From an uncultured Clostridia bacterium (GTDB lineage: Bacteria > Bacillota > Clostridia > Oscillospirales > Ruminococcaceae): 64,000 bases of DNA. The notes under the pieces are model-generated. The model saw only the letters and a program-made list of their open reading frames with translations, did not search any database and was not told the DNA's origin. The stretch is from assembly GCA_947627905.1 (NCBI GenBank), contig CANQXX010000001.1, positions 62,001 through 126,000 of the forward strand, in the 5' to 3' direction. Below, one piece after another: positions 57,807 through 64,000 of this stretch. Positions within the stretch are counted from its first letter, which is position 1, and every line of letters starts with the position of its first letter. Both the position numbers and the translations under genes were made by a program.

Positions 57807-57835
57807 ATTTTACCATTATATACTGAATTTTTCAA
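57807..57835 (-). promoter_or_regulatory. Sigma-A promoter for cdaA-cdaR
   Basis: On the minus strand TTGAAA, 17 nt, TAAAAT, about 33 nt upstream of the cdaA ATG. Confidence 0.75.
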
Positions 57836-57850
57836 TACTTTTTATATAAA

Positions 57851-57887
57851 AAATTTCCGGCGGAGCAATTTTTACCGCCGGAAATTT
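57851..57887 (-). terminator. Intrinsic terminator after the glycosidase gene
   Basis: AAATTTCCGGCGG / CCGCCGGAAATTT 13-bp stem followed on the minus strand by TTTTTATA. It separates the ychF-glycosidase transcript from cdaA. Confidence 0.88.
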
Positions 57888-57909
57888 TTATTGATATTCA
57901 AACTTTCCT

Positions 57910-59358
57910 TTATTTTTCAACAGGTTCGCAGAAGATCCGTATTCTGGGAAGTTTTTTTACGGTATAATAATAATTTTCCGCCCAATCATCTCCCTGAGAA
58001 GGATCGTTTTCGCCGCTTGCAGGCGGAGCAAAAATTTTCAGGGTCATATCACATTCCCCGTCAAGCCGCTTTTCGTAGAATGCGCTCATCAGGTCTATGA
58101 CCTTTGCCTCCGGAGATCTGTAGAACCAGCTTCCGTTGATCTCTATCATGTAATTGCCGTTGTCGTCATCGTCAAAATACAGCTCGCAGAAGTGAGGATC
58201 CTTTTCAAAATGAACAGGTATCGCAATTCCTTCTGCGTCCTCAGAGCCGCCCCAACGAAGTGTTACCGGCAGCTGTATCTCGTTTTCGCTCTGTTTCATT
58301 TCAGGCAGGAAACGTTTGCTGTGGATAATTTCCTTATATGTTTTCAGAACAGGCTGCGGGATACCCACATTCGGATTGTTAGGGTCCTGTATCTCCAGTC
58401 CGAGACGTCCCCTGTCACGGAACTGGTAAAATGTAAATCCGCTGAACCAATCAGCATTTTCCTCATCAAGGATATCACAAAATTCCTTTACCATTGCAGC
58501 CTGATCGTATGCGCCGGTAACATCGCCGTCAGCGTTAAATTCGGACATTACCATAGGCTTTTCAGTTCCTCCGTTAAGGAGCTTAAAGCGTTCAAAGCTG
58601 AGCTTTGTAAGATCGTATGTATCTCTTACCTTGCTTCTGGAATGGGAATTTCCTCCTCTTTCAGCAACATCATACGGCCAGCCCCAGTGCAGAGCCATGT
58701 ATTTATCAACAGACCATATATCCGCTTCAGGTATGCACTGAGCAAATTCCTTTTCCCGTTCCATTTGCTCGCCCTTTTCGGGATGTTCAATACCGCCTAT
58801 ACAAATTATAGTTTTTACATTAGGCGCATATTCGTGAATTATCCTGCTGAATTTAACGAAGAAATCCGCAACGCCCTGATAATCAGTCCTTTTGGTGAAA
58901 GAAAACCAGTTTCCGGTTGCCTCGTGGTTTATCCGGAGCATCATTCTTCCGAAAGTGCGCAGATCCTTAGCGATTGCAACAAGATGCTCGTCCGGCACAT
59001 TCGGGTCAACGGTAAGCGTAAGAGTAACGTCCTGACCATGACGGCGGATATCTCTCATACAGCTGAACGGTTCACCGTCGGTATTGCCGTTTATGCCGCC
59101 TTTGTATGTAAAGTAATCGTCATACGGATAGTCCCACTGGAACGACACTTCCGCATCCTTCATGACTTCCGAGATACGTCCGGGCCATTCCTTATCAAGA
59201 GGATAATAACAGTACATAAGGTTTATGCTTCTGTGCGGTCTGCCAAGAGTATGCAGGATATAATCCTGATCCACATACTCCCCTCTTTCGGAACCGTCTC
59301 CAAGGTCAACGGCACATTTTGCCTTTCCCATATGGATACCGTAGATCTTTTCGCTCAT
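57910..59358 (-). CDS. Putative clan GH-A glycoside hydrolase (GH26-like), cytosolic
   Basis: A 482-residue protein with a TIM-barrel glycosidase pattern. Acid/base candidate Glu146 lies in MLRINHEATGNWF (compare HE-x-NG in GH26) and nucleophile candidate Glu273 in VMSEFNADGD. FSGFTFYQFRDRGRLG lies at strand 8. An extra C-terminal beta region (about 355-482) may be a carbohydrate-binding or sandwich domain. No signal peptide, so it would act on imported oligosaccharides. The ATG at 59358 has GAAAGG upstream. The family number is a guess; activity inferred only from the two Glu motifs. Confidence 0.65.
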   Translation of the reverse strand: MSEKIYGIHMGKAKCAVDLGDGSERGEYVDQDYILHTLGRPHRSINLMYCYYPLDKEWPGRISEVMKDAEVSFQWDYPYDDYFTYKGGINGNTDGEPFSCMRDIRRHGQDVTLTLTVDPNVPDEHLVAIAKDLRTFGRMMLRINHEATGNWFSFTKRTDYQGVADFFVKFSRIIHEYAPNVKTIICIGGIEHPEKGEQMEREKEFAQCIPEADIWSVDKYMALHWGWPYDVAERGGNSHSRSKVRDTYDLTKLSFERFKLLNGGTEKPMVMSEFNADGDVTGAYDQAAMVKEFCDILDEENADWFSGFTFYQFRDRGRLGLEIQDPNNPNVGIPQPVLKTYKEIIHSKRFLPEMKQSENEIQLPVTLRWGGSEDAEGIAIPVHFEKDPHFCELYFDDDDNGNYMIEINGSWFYRSPEAKVIDLMSAFYEKRLDGECDMTLKIFAPPASGENDPSQGDDWAENYYYTVKKLPRIRIFCEPVEK

Positions 59359-59383
59359 TAAAATACAACCTTTCCGAATTATT

Positions 59384-60478
59384 TTACACATTAAATCTGA
59401 ACAGGACTACATCTCCCGACTGCATAACATACTCTTTGCCTTCGGAACGGACAAGACCTTTTTCCTTTGCGGCAGTCATTGAACCGCAAGCCATAAGATC
59501 GTCAAAGCTGACTACCTCCGCACGGATAAATCCCTTTTCAAAATCTGAATGTATCTTTCCTGCCGCCTGAGGAGCTTTTGTGCCTTTTTTGATAGTCCAT
59601 GCGCGGACCTCCGGCTGTCCTGCCGTAAGATAGGATATAAGCCCAAGGAGTTCATAACCCTCTTTGATTATCCTGTCCAGTCCGGAGACTTCAAGTCCAA
59701 GCTCCGAAAGGAACATTTTCTTGTCCTCTTCGTTCATATCGGCGATCTCTGCTTCAAGCTGAGCGCATATGGGCAGGACAGCAGCTTTTTCCTGCTCGGC
59801 GATCTCGCAGACCGTTTTATAATGAACGGAATTTTCAATATTGTTCTTGAAATCATCTTCACTGAGATTTGCAGCATAAATGACAGGCTTTGCCGAAAGC
59901 AGCGGAGTTGATCTTATAATTTCCTCCTGCTCTTCGGTAAAACCATAGGAACGCGCGGAATGTCCGTTTTCGAGATGTTTTTTTAAATCTTCAAGAAATT
60001 CCGCTTCTGCGGCAAATTTCTTATCTCCCTTTGCAGCTTTTTTGGCGCGGTCTATGCGGCGTTCCAGAAGCTCTATATCCGAAAAGATAAGCTCAAGCTC
60101 TATGGTCTCAATATCACGCCGAGGGTTTATCTCACCGTCCACATGGATTATGTCAATATCCTCAAAGCAGCGGACAACGTGAACAATAGCGTCTACCTCG
60201 CGGATATCCGCAAGAAATTTGTTTCCAAGTCCTTCGCCCTTGGACGCGCCTTTTACCAGTCCGGCGATATCGACAAATTCAAGAGTGGCAGGAGTAAATT
60301 TTTCCGGGTGATACATTTCTTTCAGTTTATCAAGACGTTCATCAGGAACGGAAACGATCCCCACATTCGGCTCGATAGTGCAGAAAGGATAGTTAGCGGA
60401 TTCTGCTCCGGCATTTGTAAGAGCGTTAAAAAGAGTGCTTTTTCCCACATTGGGAAGACCGACCATACCAAGTTTCAT
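59384..60478 (-). CDS. ychF: YchF/Ola1 ribosome-associated ATPase
   Basis: Obg-family protein that hydrolyses ATP rather than GTP and binds ribosomes. 364 residues, full length. G1 is [18 protein letters not shown]3 is [20 protein letters not shown], the altered G4 is NLSE, and a C-terminal TGS domain ([26 protein letters not shown]...[10 protein letters not shown]) completes it. AAAGGA precedes the ATG. It sits between a small membrane protein gene and the glycosidase in one transcript. Confidence 0.96.
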   Translation of the reverse strand: MKLGMVGLPNVGKSTLFNALTNAGAESANYPFCTIEPNVGIVSVPDERLDKLKEMYHPEKFTPATLEFVDIAGLVKGASKGEGLGNKFLADIREVDAIVHVVRCFEDIDIIHVDGEINPRRDIETIELELIFSDIELLERRIDRAKKAAKGDKKFAAEAEFLEDLKKHLENGHSARSYGFTEEQEEIIRSTPLLSAKPVIYAANLSEDDFKNNIENSVHYKTVCEIAEQEKAAVLPICAQLEAEIADMNEEDKKMFLSELGLEVSGLDRIIKEGYELLGLISYLTAGQPEVRAWTIKKGTKAPQAAGKIHSDFEKGFIRAEVVSFDDLMACGSMTAAKEKGLVRSEGKEYVMQSGDVVLFRFNV

Positions 60479-60506
60479 AACAAAAATTATCCTTTACCGT
60501 AGATTT

Positions 60507-60767
60507 TTAAAATGACATATCAAATTCTTCGTCATCATCGTAGTCTTCATATTCACTGTCGTCAATATCGAAATTAAGATCGCGGACATAGTCGTCTGCG
60601 CTGAAAGCCTTTCTGTTCTTTCTGTGATTAGCGCCGGTCATGCAGAGAATACCAATGACCAGACCGGTCAGAAACGAAACAACAGCTATAAGTACAACGA
60701 CCCACTGAGCAAGGACGATCTCTTCCTTAGCCTTAGAAATAGTATTTTCCGTAATTTCCTTAAACAT
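60507..60767 (-). CDS. Small single-pass membrane protein with acidic tail
   Basis: An 86-residue protein: a short amphipathic N-terminus (MFKEITENTISKAKEEIV), one membrane helix (about 20-42, WVVVLIAVVSFLTGLVIGILCM), then a basic patch and a strongly acidic tail (DIDDSEYEDYDDDEEFD). No family recognised. The ATG at 60767 is chosen with CGGAGC upstream. First gene of the ychF transcript, under the promoter at 60841-60869. Confidence 0.7.
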   Translation of the reverse strand: MFKEITENTISKAKEEIVLAQWVVVLIAVVSFLTGLVIGILCMTGANHRKNRKAFSADDYVRDLNFDIDDSEYEDYDDDEEFDMSF

Positions 60768-60840
60768 AATAAGCTCCGTTCTCCGCCGAATATATTTATC
60801 CGGAAAATGCACGGCGGCGCAAAATTCCGACTTACTTATC

Positions 60841-60869
60841 ATTATACAATTTTTTTGCCGGAATTGCAA
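60841..60869 (-). promoter_or_regulatory. Promoter with an overlapping 10-bp palindrome
   Basis: On the minus strand TTGCAA, 17 nt, TATAAT. A perfect inverted repeat TTGCCGGAAT-TGCAATAT-ATTCCGGCAA (60855-60882) spans the -35 element. It has no proper T-run for a terminator on either strand, so it is a candidate operator. The region 60883-61014 beyond it holds nothing I can name apart from a weak plus-strand promoter-like sequence near 60899-60927. Confidence 0.6.
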
Positions 60870-61014
60870 TATATTCCGGCAAATTTTATTGAAATTTTTG
60901 AAAATATGTAAATTTTGTCCATAAATATGAATTAAATTCTCTCAATGTTTTTATTATCCTTTCAGAACATTTTCATTGAACATACACAATGGACGTTTAT
61001 ACTAATAACATAGA

Positions 61015-61137
61015 TCAAACAGAAAAGCCTTCAAAATACTTCTCCGGAAACAATAACGGCGAATGAAAAATTTTTATGCCGTCCCTGAAGGTGGGGGCGG
61101 CGTCCAAAAATTCCTCCGCGTTTTGCGGATATATCAT
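61015..61137 (-). CDS. Candidate 40-residue protein
   Basis: A short reading frame on the minus strand. ATG at 61137 follows AAAAAGGAGGAGAG, one of the best ribosome sites in the window, with about 5 nt spacing. The product begins MIYPQNAEEFLDAAPTF and ends KYFEGFSV. It is soluble, slightly acidic, with no membrane segment. No family recognised. It is divergent from the two-component system. A strong hairpin lies just upstream of its ribosome site. It could be a real small gene or a remnant. Confidence 0.45.
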   Translation of the reverse strand: MIYPQNAEEFLDAAPTFRDGIKIFHSPLLFPEKYFEGFSV

Positions 61138-61157
61138 ATACTCTCCTCCTTTTTAAT

Positions 61158-61194
61158 ACCGGATGTCCGAACATAAACGGACGTCCGGTTTTTT
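61158..61194 (+). terminator. Strong stem-loop with T-run in the regulatory region
   Basis: ACCGGATGTCCG-AACATAAA-CGGACGTCCGGT, a 12-bp stem with one G-T, followed on the plus strand by TTTTT. As a plus-strand terminator it has no annotated gene to serve, so it may end an unrecognised RNA from about 60930. On the minus strand it lies in the leader of the 40-residue frame. Confidence 0.6.
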
Positions 61195-61230
61195 GTCCTG
61201 ATATAAAAAACACGAAAAAGATAATAAAAA

Positions 61231-61262
61231 AACATATGAAAAACATATCCGTATGATATACT
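61231..61262 (+). promoter_or_regulatory. Direct repeats and -10 of the two-component system
   Basis: AACATAT occurs at 61231-61237 and 61242-61248, an 11-bp period typical of OmpR/PhoB-family binding sites. TATACT (61257-61262) is a -10 with no good -35, as at activator-dependent promoters. Autoregulation by the downstream response regulator is inferred. Confidence 0.5.
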
Positions 61263-61286
61263 TGATCTTGGGAAGGGGGAAAACAA

Positions 61287-61961
61287 ATGAAAAAGGTCCT
61301 TGTGATAGAAGACGATCCTCAGATATGTGACGTGATAAAAATTTATTTTGAGAATGAAAATGTCCTGACCAAATGTATATGCGACGGAAATGCCGCACTT
61401 GAATTTATAGACAACGGTCTGAACGGGATCTCCGTAATACTTCTGGATGTTATGCTGCCCGGTGCAGACGGATTTTCAATTTGCAGAAAGATCCGCAGGA
61501 GCTGCGATATACCGGTAATTTTCATTACCGCAAGAGGGCGTGAAGAAGATATCCTTTACGGATATGAACTGGGCTGTGATGATTATATTGTAAAACCGTT
61601 CAGGCTTTCGGAACTTTTTGCCAAATGTGCTGCACTGGTAAAACGTTCCGAAGGCAGGGTGATATCCGACATTCTCGAATGTGGGAATATACAGCTTGAC
61701 ACACGCAGTCTGCAATGTTTTGCGGAAGGAAAAGAGGCAGAACTTCCGCCGAAAGAATTTGCGATACTTCATTTTCTTATACAGCATAAGGAACAGGTCA
61801 TAGACCGCGACACACTTTTAAACAGGATTTGGGGATATGACTATTTCGGCAGCGACAGAGTCGTTGACAATCATATCAGACTTTTGCGGAAGGCTCTCGG
61901 AAATTCGGGAAAGCAGATAAAGACCGTTATCGGACGCGGCTATAAACTTTCCGAAAAATAG
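61287..61961 (+). CDS. OmpR/PhoB-family response regulator
   Basis: A 224-residue regulator. The receiver has acidic pocket EDD (8-10), phosphoacceptor Asp54 in ILLDVMLPG, Thr/Ala in FITARG, and Lys103 in VKPF. The C-terminal winged helix (about 130-224) has LPPKEFAILHFLIQHKEQVIDRDTLLNRIWGYDYFGSDRVVDNHIRLLRKAL. AAGGGGGAAAA precedes the ATG. The histidine kinase follows by 11 nt. Confidence 0.95.
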   Translation: MKKVLVIEDDPQICDVIKIYFENENVLTKCICDGNAALEFIDNGLNGISVILLDVMLPGADGFSICRKIRRSCDIPVIFITARGREEDILYGYELGCDDYIVKPFRLSELFAKCAALVKRSEGRVISDILECGNIQLDTRSLQCFAEGKEAELPPKEFAILHFLIQHKEQVIDRDTLLNRIWGYDYFGSDRVVDNHIRLLRKALGNSGKQIKTVIGRGYKLSEK

Positions 61962-61972
61962 GAGGGAAAATT

Positions 61973-63688
61973 ATGCTTAAAAAAATAAAAAAGAAAAAAC
62001 GGATAAGTTTGATCGAACTGTTTGCAAAATATGTGGGCGCTGCTCTGATAATTTCGCTGCTTTTCGGCATAGGATATAACAGATATATTCACCGTGAAAT
62101 TGCGGAACAAATGAAAATTTCCACCATGGATAATTCCTTGCAGCTGCTCAATATTATAAAAAAGATAAACGACGATAATGACAGTGAAAATATCATAAGA
62201 GATATTGACAGTTCTATGTCTGTCAATGACCATAATTATATTGAACTTAACAACCCTTTTGGAACGACTTTCGCTTACAGCTTTTCAGGCGGCTGCGGTT
62301 CGGCGGCGGCGCTTATAGATGAAAACAATAATATAGCTGCTTCAAATAAAATGAAATTATGCACGATACTTTCTTTCGGTGATAATGACGGTGCATGGTA
62401 CCAATGTCCATGCACGGAAGAAAGTATTCCCGAAATAAAACAGCTTTACGAAAATTATATGGAATTATACAGTTCGTCAGAGATTTCGGACAATATACAA
62501 ACTGATATTAAAAGTATTTATGTAAACAAAAAGGATCATACTTTTATTCCGTGTAAAGGTTCGGTAAAATTATTCAAAGCAGTTGATCCGAGATCCGGAG
62601 ACGTGCTGTATCAATACAACAATGTTCCCGACAAAGAATTTGATATAAATATCCAGATCGACAATGAAAATTATGAATTTTATGAATCTGATGATAATTA
62701 CGATTTAGGGGCAGATTATGATATCAAAATGTTTTTTTGCAGATTTTACGGCACGCCGGAAAATATATTTGACGAAATGAGTTCGGATATGTCTTTCCGG
62801 GATAATTACAATTACGGCGGTTTGTCTATTCGATATGGTGATATAATTACCATAGAACGCGATACACCGGTCACAATTAACGGAAAAGATTATTTACTTT
62901 CTATAAAATTTGCGATAAATACAAAATGTTCCGAAATTCGTGTTTTCTATTGGCTTAGAGTAATAATTTTTTCTGCGGTCTTAATTACAGCCGCAATTGT
63001 TTTCTGCATTGTAAAAAACGCAAAAAACAAGGCTGCATACGCTTTTGAAGATCACAGAAAAGCACTTACAAATAATCTTGCCCACGATATAAAAACTCCC
63101 CTTACGGCAATAAGCGGATATGCGGAAAATTTACAGAAAGCAATTGAAAATAATGACACGGGAAAAGCCGTGGGATATATTTCTTCGATACTTAAAAATG
63201 TTGAATATACCGATTCGATCGTGAATCGTACTCTTGAGCTTAATAAAATAGATGATATCCGCGAAATTAACAAATCAGAGATCAATATGCGTGAGATCAC
63301 GGAAAATATTCTCGAAAAATACAAGCTAATGCTTGAAGAAAAAAATATTTCCACGGAAATTTCGGGAGAAATGTCATTGAATGCGGACAGGGCAACAATT
63401 TATTCTGCTTTAGAAAATTTAATTACAAATGCCGTAAAATACACTATCCCCATGGGAAGAATAGAAATTATCATGGATAAAATGTCATTTAAGATCATCA
63501 ACGATATTTTTGAAAATATAGACACAAAAGATCTTACGGAGCCGTTTGTTACGGGCGACAACGCCAGAAGCAAAAAGACCGGCAGCGGGCTTGGTCTTTC
63601 AATTGCAAAAAATGCGGCTGAACTGAACGGGCTGAATCTTTCTTTATCGTCAGCCGAAAATAAATTCACCGCCGAATTATTGAAATAA
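61973..63688 (+). CDS. Sensor histidine kinase
   Basis: A 571-residue membrane kinase. Basic start KKIKKKKRISLIELF, TM1 (about 20-37), then a large extracellular sensor (about 40-322) of no recognised fold, rich in Asn/Asp and holding two CxxC-like spots (SGGCGS, YQCPCTEE). TM2 spans about 325-345. There is no HAMP of normal length. HisKA has His371 in LAHDIKTPLTAISGYAENL, and HATPase_c has ENLITNAVKYT and KTGSGLGLSIAKNAAEL. The signal is unknown; the large unique sensor suggests a specific ligand. Confidence 0.93.
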   Translation: MLKKIKKKKRISLIELFAKYVGAALIISLLFGIGYNRYIHREIAEQMKISTMDNSLQLLNIIKKINDDNDSENIIRDIDSSMSVNDHNYIELNNPFGTTFAYSFSGGCGSAAALIDENNNIAASNKMKLCTILSFGDNDGAWYQCPCTEESIPEIKQLYENYMELYSSSEISDNIQTDIKSIYVNKKDHTFIPCKGSVKLFKAVDPRSGDVLYQYNNVPDKEFDINIQIDNENYEFYESDDNYDLGADYDIKMFFCRFYGTPENIFDEMSSDMSFRDNYNYGGLSIRYGDIITIERDTPVTINGKDYLLSIKFAINTKCSEIRVFYWLRVIIFSAVLITAAIVFCIVKNAKNKAAYAFEDHRKALTNNLAHDIKTPLTAISGYAENLQKAIENNDTGKAVGYISSILKNVEYTDSIVNRTLELNKIDDIREINKSEINMREITENILEKYKLMLEEKNISTEISGEMSLNADRATIYSALENLITNAVKYTIPMGRIEIIMDKMSFKIINDIFENIDTKDLTEPFVTGDNARSKKTGSGLGLSIAKNAAELNGLNLSLSSAENKFTAELLK

Positions 63689-63703
63689 TTTTACAAAGCA
63701 AAA

Positions 63704-63727
63704 AAGGCTGCCGAAATGACAGCCTTA
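63704..63727 (-). terminator. Terminator of the minus-strand membrane protein gene
   Basis: AAGGCTG / CAGCCTT stem; on the minus strand it is followed by TTTTT. Also usable by the kinase transcript from the other side. Confidence 0.75.
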
Positions 63728-63731
63728 TTAT

Positions 63732-64000
63732 TTATGCAAAAATTTTAAATTCACTCTTTGCAAATATCATCTTTGAAATTATCATTTCAATTACAGTGAA
63801 TGCCGTATTTATGGCAAATATCGGGATATGTTCCGAAAGCGGCTTTCCCGAAAATGCGCATTTCATCATAAAACTGCAGAAAGCGATCAGCAGCACCAAT
63901 AAAATTATTCCCATAATGATACCAAATATTACTACTGTGGTCTGTTTTTTGTCACCTTTAATTTTTTTGCCAACAGCGAGCGACAATGACATTATTAATT
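63732..64000 (-). CDS. C-terminal part of a membrane protein (5' part probably outside window)
   Basis: The frame is open to the window edge: no stop precedes the first visible ATG at 63992, and no ribosome site is visible, so the gene probably continues beyond 64000. The visible part has a basic loop (GKKIKGDKKQT) and two or three hydrophobic segments (TVVIFGIIMGIILLVLLIAF; IPIFAINTAFTVIEMIISKMIF). No family recognised. Confidence 0.6.
   Translation of the reverse strand, partial: LIMSLSLAVGKKIKGDKKQTTVVIFGIIMGIILLVLLIAFCSFMMKCAFSGKPLSEHIPIFAINTAFTVIEMIISKMIFAKSEFKIFA

Noticed and set aside
1..64000. tRNA, rRNA, tmRNA, RNase P or SRP RNA genes, insertion sequences, att sites, replication origin
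   Set aside because: Looked for conserved cores (GTTCGAATC-type T-loops, transposase-like frames, DnaA-box clusters); none recognised by eye.

Overview
The window reads as chromosomal DNA of an anaerobic, low-to-mid GC Firmicute. The likeliest source is a Ruminococcus-like member of the Oscillospiraceae (inference). Reasons: spore genes (SpoIVA, a SipL-like DUF3794/LysM protein, an alpha/beta SASP), the CdaA/CdaR pair, a Crh-like HPr protein, YicI-type GH31, PduL, carboxynorspermidine decarboxylase, strong AAGGAGG ribosome sites and consensus sigma-A promoters. I see no rRNA, tRNA, insertion sequence, prophage or CRISPR array. Most of the window is housekeeping sequence with several accessory operons.

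Layout. 1-1.6 kb: ung (cut by the window edge) and a D-Ala-D-Ala carboxypeptidase on the minus strand. 1.8-7.6 kb: cation antiporter, DinB-like protein, pyridoxamine kinase, TrmL, DegV, a toxin-first RelE-type module, and a pyrB whose C-terminus carries a PyrI-like zinc ribbon. 7.6-15.2 kb: HPr-like protein (minus), mtaB, purL, an alpha/beta hydrolase and a DUF3737 protein. 15.2-18.3 kb: spoIVA and a sipL-like gene (minus). 18.4-25.2 kb: GH31 alpha-xylosidase; a GntR/ABC/permease/DUF896/nspC/DUF3783 run; pduL. 25.3-31.4 kb: a seven-gene minus-strand operon from a 2-hydroxyacid dehydrogenase through proB-proA, an orphan membrane protein, ybaK and ahcY to a TIGR04076 gene.

31.4-31.96 kb is a long AT-rich non-coding region with a strong promoter and a candidate structured RNA. 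It precedes a large flavodoxin-like protein with four 108-bp tandem repeats. Then come trmB (minus), pyrE and an orphan 508-residue protein. 37.8-42.4 kb: ECF sigma factor, anti-sigma-like protein, lipoprotein serpin and lipoprotein VWA protein in tight array. 42.6-47.5 kb: dynamin-like GTPase, degenerate M48-like protein and second dynamin-like GTPase behind one consensus promoter. 47.5-53.5 kb: a membrane protein and degenerate SGNH protein (minus), ktrB, trmN6, rsmI, then a DUF3343 plus SufS-like pair behind a structured leader. 53.5-60.8 kb, minus strand: SASP, COG2509 FAD protein, cdaA-cdaR, a cytosolic GH-A glycosidase, ychF and a small membrane protein. 60.8-64 kb: a regulatory region with a candidate 40-residue gene, an OmpR-type two-component system, and a membrane protein running off the window.

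The best leads for something undescribed are: the dynamin / RExxH / dynamin operon; the sigma / anti-sigma / serpin / VWA operon; the structured leader of the DUF3343-SufS pair, where a perfect hairpin sits between ribosome-binding site and start codon (a layout seen again at the flavodoxin gene and weakly at the antiporter); the candidate RNA at 31.6-31.8 kb; and the PyrB-PyrI zinc fusion. All functions are read from sequence patterns and family knowledge; no database search was run.
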